DNA from: JBMNPT01 sp050943735
Lineage (GTDB): Bacteria > Bacillota > Clostridia > Oscillospirales > RGIG577
DNA length: 64,000 nt
Assembly (NCBI GenBank): GCA_050943735.1
Contig: JBMNPT010000006.1
Coordinates: 69,691-133,690 of the forward strand
Direction: 5' to 3'
How positions within the stretch are numbered: the stretch's first letter is position 1; each line of letters begins with the position of its first letter. The notes under the pieces were generated by a model, which saw nothing but the letters and a program-made list of their open reading frames with translations, made no database searches and was not told the origin of the DNA. This document shows positions 58,152 through 64,000 of this stretch, one piece after another. A program made the translations under genes and the position numbers.

Positions 58152-59483
58152 TTAGTAGCCATATCGTTTTTTCTGACTGCGATAGCAGATATACCCCACC
58201 ACAGCGGACAGGGCTTCCGCTGCCGGCACCGCAATCCAAACGCCATCCACTCCCAGCCACCAGGGGAAAAACAGCAATCCGCCCACCAGAAAGACCAGCG
58301 TGCGCAAAAAAGAAAGCAGAGCGGAGAGAAAACCATTGCTCAACGCGGTAAACATGGCAGATAAAAACACATTGACTCCCATAAAAAGATAGGAAGTAGA
58401 GAAAATCAAAAATCCCCGCCGGGCCAATGCGAAGGTGGAGCTGCCCGGCTCCAGGAAGAGCATGACCGCCTCATCTGCCAACAGAATGGAAAACAATACC
58501 ACCAACAGAGAGCAGCCCGTCAGCAGAAAAATGCTGGTACGGACAATGCCATGGAGCTGGAGCTGATCTCCCTGCCCATATTTATAGCTGATCACCGGCG
58601 CAATCCCCTGGGCATAGCCAAAATAGACCGCGGCCTGAATGAACTGCAAATACAAAATCACCGTAATGGCCGACACGCCTGCCTCTCCCACATAATGCAG
58701 CATAGTCAGGTTAAACAGCAGCGTGGTGATGGCCACTGACAGATTGTTGACCAGTTCGGAGGAGCCGTTGGAACAGGTATGGAGCATCTCCCGTCCTCTC
58801 CATCTGGGCCGCTGAAAATGAAGTGTCCCACCTGCATTGCGGGCAAAATACCACACTCCATACAATCCCGGCACTGAATATCCAATACCAGTGGCCACCG
58901 CCGCTCCGGCAATTCCCATCTGACAAGGGCCCATAAATACATAGTCCAGCACAATGTTGGCCACTCCTCCCAACAGGCAGGTAGTGAGTCCAATGCCAGG
59001 CTTGCCCTCGGTCACAAAGAAATTCTGAGTGAACATCTGCAAAAAGCCCATGGGAAAGAACCAGAGCAGCACACCCAGATATTCCCTGGCATAGCCATAC
59101 AGTTCCGGCGTGGTCCCCAGCCATGCGAGCAGCGGTTCGATGCCCAGCCAGCACAACAGGCTGAGCACCACACCGCTGCCAAAGCCCACGCCATAGATGA
59201 GCGTAAAAAATTGGCGCGCTTCCTCGCCTTTTCCCTCACCCAGCTTGCGGGCGATGATGGCGTTGGAGCCGGTGGCCAGCATCAGGCTCAACGCCACAAT
59301 CACACTGATCACCGGATAGACAATATTGACCGCAGCCAGCGCGTCTTCAGAGATCATCTTGGACACAAAGGCTCCATCCACCGACGTATAGGTGGACATG
59401 GCCACCATCATCACCACAGTGGGCAGCACAAACCACAACAGCCTGGGCAGTGTGAAATTCTGCTTCATCACATTGTCTTTCAT
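58152..59483 (-). CDS. MATE-family efflux transporter
   Basis: A 443-residue multidrug and toxin extrusion protein with twelve hydrophobic helices and two MatE repeats. The N-terminal block LPTVVMMVAMSTYTSVDGAF (about 20-39), containing the variable-YTSVDG motif, and ATGSNAIIARKLGEGKGEEA are typical of the NorM/DinF/VmrA group. The start overlaps the marR stop (ATGA), so the two genes are coupled. Substrate unknown; sodium- or proton-driven drug efflux is likely. Confidence 0.93.
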   Translation of the reverse strand: MKDNVMKQNFTLPRLLWFVLPTVVMMVAMSTYTSVDGAFVSKMISEDALAAVNIVYPVISVIVALSLMLATGSNAIIARKLGEGKGEEARQFFTLIYGVGFGSGVVLSLLCWLGIEPLLAWLGTTPELYGYAREYLGVLLWFFPMGFLQMFTQNFFVTEGKPGIGLTTCLLGGVANIVLDYVFMGPCQMGIAGAAVATGIGYSVPGLYGVWYFARNAGGTLHFQRPRWRGREMLHTCSNGSSELVNNLSVAITTLLFNLTMLHYVGEAGVSAITVILYLQFIQAAVYFGYAQGIAPVISYKYGQGDQLQLHGIVRTSIFLLTGCSLLVVLFSILLADEAVMLFLEPGSSTFALARRGFLIFSTSYLFMGVNVFLSAMFTALSNGFLSALLSFLRTLVFLVGGLLFFPWWLGVDGVWIAVPAAEALSAVVGYICYRSQKKRYGY

Positions 59484-59926
59484 ACTTTTTCTCCCTTTTC
59501 CAAATACAGTTGCCCCATGTGATCCAGCATACGGCAAAACAGTCCCACCTGCTCCGGTGTATAGGTCTGCGCCAGTTCTTCGGCAATGCTCATATCCAGT
59601 TCCCGGCAAAAGGCGTAGGCCGGCGCCGCTTTTTCGTCCACATACAAATAGTAGGCACGCTTGTCTGTGTCGCTTTGTTTTTTATATAGGTAGCCTTTCT
59701 GAATCAGCTCATTGACCCGGGTAATGACCCCCGGCTTGGAAACATGCAGCAGATCGGCGATGGCGGAAGCGGTATACTTCCCCGGATTGCAGTACACCAG
59801 GTCCAAATAGAGCAGACTGGTATAGGTCATATTGTCCACCGGATATTTTTTGCACACCATTTGCAGTTCATTGACAGTGAGATTGTGAAACAGCCGGTTC
59901 ACTGTTTCAAAGATTTGTTGCCGCAT
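59480..59926 (-). CDS. MarR-family regulator
   Basis: A 148-residue MarR regulator. The winged HTH has YTASAIADLLHVSKPGVITRV (about 50-70) and LIQKGYLYKKQSDTDKRAYY, the standard MarR wing with the DxRxxxL-like segment. GGAGG lies seven bases before the ATG at 59926. It is translationally coupled to the MATE gene and likely represses it. Direct TATAA-GAAA repeats lie in the upstream promoter region. Confidence 0.92.
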   Translation of the reverse strand: MRQQIFETVNRLFHNLTVNELQMVCKKYPVDNMTYTSLLYLDLVYCNPGKYTASAIADLLHVSKPGVITRVNELIQKGYLYKKQSDTDKRAYYLYVDEKAAPAYAFCRELDMSIAEELAQTYTPEQVGLFCRMLDHMGQLYLEKGEKV

Positions 59927-60020
59927 CAAAACGCCTCCATTTATATACATTTCATTATATATTTTTCGTTATAGATTGAGTATACCCATGGAAATTTTTC
60001 CTGTCAATTCTGCTTTCCGC

Positions 60021-60066
60021 AAAAAAAGAGAGCCATCCGGCATCGGCTGCCGTATAGCTCTCTTTC
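60021..60066 (-). terminator. spo0A terminator
   Basis: Minus strand AAAGAGAGC and GCTCTCTTT around a second stem with CGGCAGCC/GGCTGCCG-like pairing, then T7. Confidence 0.85.
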
Positions 60067-60082
60067 TCTTTTTTTATGTTGC

Positions 60083-60862
60083 TTACACTTTCATTTTCAG
60101 CCGGATCTTGTCCGCAATCAGAGCAATGAACTCCGAATTGGTCGGTTTTCCTTTATAAGTGTGGATGGTGTTCCCGAAGATACTTTCAATCACATCAATG
60201 TCCCCCCGATCCCAGGCCACCTCAATGGCATGGCGAATGGCCCGTTCCACCCGGGAAGAAGTGGTGCCGAATTTTTTGGCCACCACCGGATACACCAGTT
60301 TGGTAATGGAGTTGATAATTTCCATATCGTTGGCGGTCATGATGATGGCCTCCCGCAGATACTGATAGCCCTTGATATGAGCAGGTACCCCAATCTCATG
60401 AATCACCCGGGTCACCTTGGTTTCCATATTTTCCTCTTCCCGCTGAGGGGCAAAGGCGCCATATCCTCCGGAGGGCAGCGGTTCCACACCACCGGTGAGC
60501 TGACGAATTCGTTCAGGCAGCAGCGCAAGATCAAAGGGTTTGCGGATGTAATAGCTGGCACCCAGGTTCATGGTTTCCTGCATGATGTTGGGATTGACAA
60601 TACAGGATAAAACAATGAATACCGGAGGAGTTCCCTGATATTCCTGACGTACCCGTTTGAGTACGCCAATTCCATCCAGCTGAGGCAAAATCACATCCAT
60701 CACCACCACATCCGGCCGGTGAAAGAGCATCTTGTCCACACATTCGCTGCCGTCCCGGGCGGTGGCCACCACTTCCATATCCGCACAATTGAGAACGTTT
60801 TGACACGCTCCCCGAAATTCTGCACTGTCGTCGGCCACCAAAATTCTCAGTTTGTTCTCCAT
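60083..60862 (-). CDS. spo0A: sporulation master regulator Spo0A
   Basis: Spo0A (259 aa). The receiver domain has the acidic pair at Asp11-Asp12, phospho-acceptor Asp56 (VVMDVILPQLDG) and Lys in YIRKPFD. The linker (PSGGYGAFAPQREEEN) leads to the Spo0A C-terminal DNA-binding domain with IGVPAHIKGYQYLREAI and the recognition part SSRVERAIRHAIEVAWDRGD. It controls entry into sporulation. It follows spoIVB in the conserved order, behind its own promoter. Length is normal. Confidence 0.99.
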   Translation of the reverse strand: MENKLRILVADDSAEFRGACQNVLNCADMEVVATARDGSECVDKMLFHRPDVVVMDVILPQLDGIGVLKRVRQEYQGTPPVFIVLSCIVNPNIMQETMNLGASYYIRKPFDLALLPERIRQLTGGVEPLPSGGYGAFAPQREEENMETKVTRVIHEIGVPAHIKGYQYLREAIIMTANDMEIINSITKLVYPVVAKKFGTTSSRVERAIRHAIEVAWDRGDIDVIESIFGNTIHTYKGKPTNSEFIALIADKIRLKMKV

Positions 60863-60903
60863 ATTGATCCCCTCTCTGTCAGTAAGGTCGTTGTTCTAGT
60901 GAT

Positions 60904-60931
60904 AGTTTACCATATTATTCCATATTTTCAA
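60904..60931 (-). promoter_or_regulatory. spo0A sigma-A-like promoter
   Basis: Minus strand TTGAAA (60931-60926), 16 bases, TAAACT (60909-60904), 42 bases before the ATG. An AGGAAAA motif upstream might belong to a sigma-H promoter, as in Bacillus, but is weak. Confidence 0.65.
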
Positions 60932-60964
60932 GGTATTTCCCAATATTTTCCTATTATTTCCATC

Positions 60965-60992
60965 AAAACAGCCGCCCGAAGGCGGCTGTTTT
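60965..60992 (-). terminator. spoIVB terminator
   Basis: Minus strand AAAACAGCCGCC, TTCG loop, GGCGGCTGTTTT, starting at the spoIVB stop codon and separating it from spo0A. Confidence 0.95.
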
Positions 60993-62280
60993 ATGCGGCG
61001 GGCTGCTGATACGCAGCTTGTCCCTGCCGCAGCATATTTTCAATAAAGATACCATATCCTCTGGTAGGATCATCAATCAGTACATGGGTAACAGCTCCCA
61101 CCAGCTTTCCATTTTGCAAAATGGGGCTGCCGCTCATACCCTGGACAATCCCTCCTGTTTTTTCCAAAAGTTCGGGATCGGTCACCTGCAGCAACATATT
61201 CCGGCCTTCCACGCCAGAGCCATGCATCACCCGCTGAATCTCCACCGTAAACTCTTGTACACGGTTTCCTTCCACATTGCTTAAAATGGTGGCTTCCCCT
61301 TCCTCAATTTCGCCTTGCAGCGCAATTGGCATTGCCTGTCCCAATTGCTGGGGCATCTCATCCAACACACCAAAAATACCGCTGGAAGTATTGAGGGTCA
61401 GCTGCCCCAGCTGGCTCTCTCCATATTGACCATGAAGTTCTCCAGGTTCCCCCTTCTGACCTGGGGTCACATCCACCACGCTGGCCTCCTGTATGACGCC
61501 CTGATACAAAGGCATCAACTGGCCGGTATCCACGTCACAAATTCCATGTCCCAGACCGCCAAAAAAACCGGTTTCCGGATCTACAAAGGTAATGGTTCCA
61601 ATTCCCGCGGCACTGTCCCGTACCCACAGGCCCAGTTTGCTGGCTCCGTCTGTATCATCCCGCTTGGGCTGCAGCACAGTACTGCGGGTCTGCTGACCCC
61701 GCCGATAGGTGATTTCCAAGGGTGCTTCACCACTCTGCTCCAACACCAGACTCAATTCTTCCACCGAATGGATTTCCAGGCCATTCATATGAGTGATGAC
61801 ATCCTGCATGGCCAATCCCGCTTCCAACGCGGGATTGCACATCTGTCCGCCGCATACCACATCGGAAAATCCCACAATCATCACGCCATCGGTGAGCATA
61901 CGTACGCCTGCTGTACTGCCACAGGGCACCAGCTCTACGTCGGGCAGCACCTGAATATTCACGCCACCGATAGGTACCACCCCAAACAGCTTGTACTGGG
62001 CCAAAACACCCTGTCCCTGCACTTCCTGTCCTCCGGCCCGAATCACCGACTCACCAAACAAATCTCCTTCCACCTGCGCAATTTCAGAAGCGCTGGCGGG
62101 CAGCTCCAGTGTGACCGGAAACTTTCCAGGGAGGATCACTTCCCCGCCTTCCACCACCGAGAGATCTCCCGGCAGGGAAAAAAATATACCCAAATAGCCC
62201 CACAGCAGACCGGTGACCGTCAGCATGGCGGCCACCGCTCCTGCTCTGGCTCTTTTTTTCTTTGGTTCCATCTTTTTCAT
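60991..62280 (-). CDS. spoIVB: SpoIVB peptidase
   Basis: SpoIVB (429 aa) is a serine protease made in the forespore. It cleaves SpoIVFA and starts pro-sigma-K processing in the mother cell. It has an N-terminal membrane anchor (about residues 16-34), a PDZ domain (PALEAGLAMQDVITHMNG) and the S55 peptidase domain. The catalytic His is in FGGLGHGICD and the Ser in VQGMSGSPILQ, with an Asp in between. The ATG at 62280 follows AGGAAAGGAAGGG. The frame is open about 169 codons upstream without a start site. Confidence 0.97.
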   Translation of the reverse strand: MKKMEPKKKRARAGAVAAMLTVTGLLWGYLGIFFSLPGDLSVVEGGEVILPGKFPVTLELPASASEIAQVEGDLFGESVIRAGGQEVQGQGVLAQYKLFGVVPIGGVNIQVLPDVELVPCGSTAGVRMLTDGVMIVGFSDVVCGGQMCNPALEAGLAMQDVITHMNGLEIHSVEELSLVLEQSGEAPLEITYRRGQQTRSTVLQPKRDDTDGASKLGLWVRDSAAGIGTITFVDPETGFFGGLGHGICDVDTGQLMPLYQGVIQEASVVDVTPGQKGEPGELHGQYGESQLGQLTLNTSSGIFGVLDEMPQQLGQAMPIALQGEIEEGEATILSNVEGNRVQEFTVEIQRVMHGSGVEGRNMLLQVTDPELLEKTGGIVQGMSGSPILQNGKLVGAVTHVLIDDPTRGYGIFIENMLRQGQAAYQQPAA

Positions 62281-62490
62281 CCCTTCCTTTCCTTGCGCAC
62301 TTACTGTCTGCAGCAAATGAGCAAACATGAAAGGAAGAATTTTTGCAAAACATCGAAAGAGAAGGACAGTCAGCCTGGCTCCTTTGATCGCAGGTTTTTC
62401 ATTTCTTTTTGGGAATTTTACAACTTTTTGCTTTGCCTGCGCGGCTCTGTCTGCTATGATGAAATCAGAGAGAAAAAGGAGGTTATTTCC

Positions 62491-62835
62491 ATGCGGATCG
62501 CCATCATTGGTTCTCGCAACACCCATGGCTACACACTGGAGCAGCTGTCCCAGCACATTCCCGACGGCTGCAGTATGGTTCTCAGCGGCGGCGCGGAAGG
62601 CATCGATACTCTGGCTCGTGAATACGCCCAGCAAAATGGACTGGCCTACCAGGAATTTCTGCCCGATTATGCTCAATACGGAAAAGCGGCTCCACTCCAC
62701 CGAAACCAGCAACTGGTGGAAGCCAGCGACTATGTATTGGCCTTTTGGGATCGCCGTTCCCGCGGTACACAGCAGGCCATCGCCCACTGTTTGAAAGCTG
62801 GAATTCCTGTGCGAATCATCCCTTTAACAGAATGA
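62491..62835 (+). CDS. SLOG-fold DUF2493-like protein
   Basis: A 114-residue small Rossmann/SLOG protein. It begins MRIAIIGSRNTHGYTLEQL and has VLSGGAEGIDTLAREYA (about 30-46), the SGGAxGxD nucleotide-binding mark of the DprA/DUF2493 group, then AFWDRRSRGTQQAI. Such proteins may bind nucleotides or nucleic-acid-derived signals; none is proven here. AAAAGGAGG precedes the ATG, and TTGCCT-N16-TATGAT is a possible promoter. Single gene, divergent from spoIVB. Confidence 0.85.
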   Translation: MRIAIIGSRNTHGYTLEQLSQHIPDGCSMVLSGGAEGIDTLAREYAQQNGLAYQEFLPDYAQYGKAAPLHRNQQLVEASDYVLAFWDRRSRGTQQAIAHCLKAGIPVRIIPLTE

Positions 62836-62948
62836 GGTGTCAATAGATTCAGCCAAAAATTATCAACAAAAAGATTTTAATGAATTTAGTCAAGTCGCAG
62901 AAATTGTATGCTGCCACTTAGTTTGGGCAACATTTCTCCTTTTATTTA

Positions 62949-63009
62949 TTGTAAAATAAATTAAAGAGTGCTAGTATATAGATATAAAATTTTTGAGTAA
63001 AAATTTTAT
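62949..63009 (+). promoter_or_regulatory. promoter and 11-bp inverted repeat ahead of the FCD regulator
   Basis: TTGTAA (62949-62954), 17 bases, TAGTAT (62972-62977). Just downstream is ATAAAATTTTT (62984-62994), GAGT, AAAAATTTTAT (62999-63009): a perfect 11-bp inverted repeat at the transcription start, suitable as an operator. The 62836-63028 gap is otherwise AT-rich and featureless. Confidence 0.65.
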
Positions 63010-63028
63010 ATTGAAAGGAGGAGCAGAG

Positions 63029-63781
63029 ATGTCCCAACCCACCAAATCTCAAGAAGATACGCTGGAACGTCTGATCGTCAACACCTCTCTGGTCGACATC
63101 CTTTCCAAGAAGATCCGCGACGGCATACATTCGGGCAAATATTTACCCGGGCAAAAGCTGATCGTCCGGGAACTTTCCGAGGAGTTAAATGTAAGTCATA
63201 CCCCCATCAAAGAAGCCTTGCACCGTCTGGTGGCAGAAGGTTATGTGGAGGCTCCTCCTCGTAAGAGCATGGTTGTCAAACGGGTGACCTATCAGGACTA
63301 CGAACAGAATATGGAAATCCGGGTCATGTGCGAACTGTTTGCCCTGCCTACTCTGGTGGCTCTTTCTCCCGACCAATTGGGATTCACCCGAGATATGCAG
63401 GAAGATGTGGAACAAATGGCACAGGTGCTGGACGCTCCTGGCGAACTGGACTACAACCACTGGCTGGAGCTGGATGGCGTTTTCCACCGGCGGTATATGT
63501 CGGTGGTGGAAAACACTGAATTCGGACGAGTCTATGCCAGTCTGAAAGCCAACCGCAACAGTTATTTTGCATTTCTGGAAAATACCAAACATCCTTTGAC
63601 CATGGATTTTCTCCGCAAAGACAATGAAGAACACCGAAAAATTGTGGATGCCATTCAGTCCCGCAATCTTTCCCAGCTGACCGATGCAATTACCACCCAC
63701 ATTTTACGGCCCAGATTCCAGCGCCAGCTGGATACCGACACCCGTATGCGCATCGAGCGTGTGGTGCAGCTGTATCGCTGA
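63029..63781 (+). CDS. GntR-family regulator, FCD type
   Basis: A 250-residue regulator. The winged HTH reads LIVRELSEELNVSHTPIKEA (about 44-63) and YVEAPPRKSMVV. The C-terminal FCD domain has ELDGVFHRRYMSVVENTEF and a later EHRKIVDAIQ, and a His in THILRPRF. AAAGGAGGAG lies before the ATG at 63029. It is 75 bases upstream of the transketolase gene and likely controls it, perhaps in answer to a sugar phosphate or sugar acid. A perfect inverted repeat precedes it. Confidence 0.92.
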   Translation: MSQPTKSQEDTLERLIVNTSLVDILSKKIRDGIHSGKYLPGQKLIVRELSEELNVSHTPIKEALHRLVAEGYVEAPPRKSMVVKRVTYQDYEQNMEIRVMCELFALPTLVALSPDQLGFTRDMQEDVEQMAQVLDAPGELDYNHWLELDGVFHRRYMSVVENTEFGRVYASLKANRNSYFAFLENTKHPLTMDFLRKDNEEHRKIVDAIQSRNLSQLTDAITTHILRPRFQRQLDTDTRMRIERVVQLYR

Positions 63782-63856
63782 TCCCTTTCGAATCCAACGC
63801 CCCATTCGGGACGTTTGATACAATCTCAGGCAAAAATAATTTAAGGAGATGAAATA

Positions 63857-64000
63857 ATGAGTATCACAACCCAAAGAAAGGCTGAACTGGACAGCCTGTG
63901 CAATACTTTCCGGAAGGACGTGCTGACCGTACTGCACAGCATCCAGACAGGCCATCCGGGCGGTTCTCTGTCCGTCTGCGAAATTCTGACCGCGCTGTAT
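63857..64000 (+). CDS. transketolase N-terminal subunit, 5' fragment
   Basis: Only the first 48 codons are in the window. The product starts MSITTQRKAELDSLCNTFRK and contains IQTGHPGGSLSVCEILTALY, the conserved TGHPGGSLS segment of transketolase with its substrate-binding His. The short N-terminus before the motif suits the split (two-subunit) transketolase of Clostridia, but the end is outside the window. AAGGAGATG is the ribosome site. The upstream FCD regulator probably belongs to this locus. Confidence 0.88.
   Translation, partial: MSITTQRKAELDSLCNTFRKDVLTVLHSIQTGHPGGSLSVCEILTALY

Noticed and set aside
59930..59975. MarR operator palindrome upstream of the MarR/MATE pair
   Set aside because: TATACATTTCATTATATA is only partly symmetrical and the area is simply AT-rich. 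I see direct TATAA-GAAA repeats but no convincing dyad.
61315..62835. 506-codon plus-strand frame ending with the SLOG protein
   Set aside because: The first 390 codons are antisense to spoIVB. Only the last 114 codons, from the ATG at 62491 behind AAAAGGAGG, form a real gene.
1..64000. Prophage, transposon, defence island or large novel gene cluster
   Set aside because: No integrase, transposase, structural phage, toxin-antitoxin, restriction or Cas genes are seen, and the gene order is mostly that of core Firmicute chromosomes.

Overview
This window looks like a stretch of chromosome from a spore-forming, low-oxygen Firmicute of class Clostridia, probably an Oscillospirales-type gut organism (an inference from gene content; no 16S gene is present). 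The evidence is spo0A next to spoIVB, the sporulation genes yqfC, yqfD and ylbJ, a HrcA-type CIRCE element, a T-box leader, feoAAB iron uptake, split transketolase and moderately GC-rich codon use. I see no transposase, integrase, phage gene, CRISPR array, rRNA or tRNA. Almost all ORFs fit ordinary chromosomal genes, and most operons end in clear intrinsic terminators.

Layout. 1-5.7 kb (minus): translation and secretion operon ylxM-ffh-rpsP-khpA-rimM-trmD (trmD cut by the window edge), then mutS2. 5.7-11.2 kb (minus): yqfC-yqfD-phoH-ybeY-dgkA-era-yqzL-recO, the classic Firmicute block. 11.3-12.4 kb (plus): ylbJ, divergent from yqfC across a symmetric sigma-E-like promoter pair. 12.5-15.1 kb: a YtrA-type GntR repressor with an ABC exporter and its operator. 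15.2-20.6 kb (plus): cupin, MFS transporter, rlmA, DUF4230 protein, a cobC/cbiB cobamide pair and small orphans. 20.6-25.4 kb (minus): DUF1361 protein, metallo-hydrolase, then larE-larB-larC for the nickel-pincer cofactor, preceded by a structured leader ending in a terminator. 25.4-29.8 kb (minus): AI-2E-type transporter, typA, glycolipid glycosyltransferase. 30-33.5 kb (plus): murC and CIRCE-controlled htpG.

33.5-42.4 kb (minus): lepA-hemW-proC, secG, an EamA transporter and the glycolytic operon pgk-tpiA-gpmI. 42.5-46 kb (minus): HtrA protease, then paaK plus an ACT-domain protein under a T-box. 46-51.7 kb: a small orphan protein, nitroreductase, a DapA-family lyase, a flavodoxin/ferredoxin fusion, and an HMG-CoA lyase/HMG-CoA reductase pair followed by an FCD-type GntR regulator. 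51.8-55.8 kb (minus): a redox-Cys protein and the feo operon with repeated DtxR-like operators. 55.9-64 kb: a 46-residue GGADGPT micro-protein, an enolase-superfamily enzyme, an amidase whose ribosome binding site sits in a terminator hairpin, a MarR/MATE pair, spo0A and spoIVB, a SLOG-fold protein, and an FCD regulator ahead of transketolase (cut by the window end).

The most original material is regulatory: the mirror-image sporulation promoters, the lar leader, the amidase hairpin, the T-box on paaK, a Fur/PerR-shaped palindrome over the htrA promoter, and the HMG-CoA lyase/reductase locus with matched GntR-type palindromes. I did not find an obvious large undescribed defence or mobile system. 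All functions below are read from sequence motifs and family knowledge without database searches.
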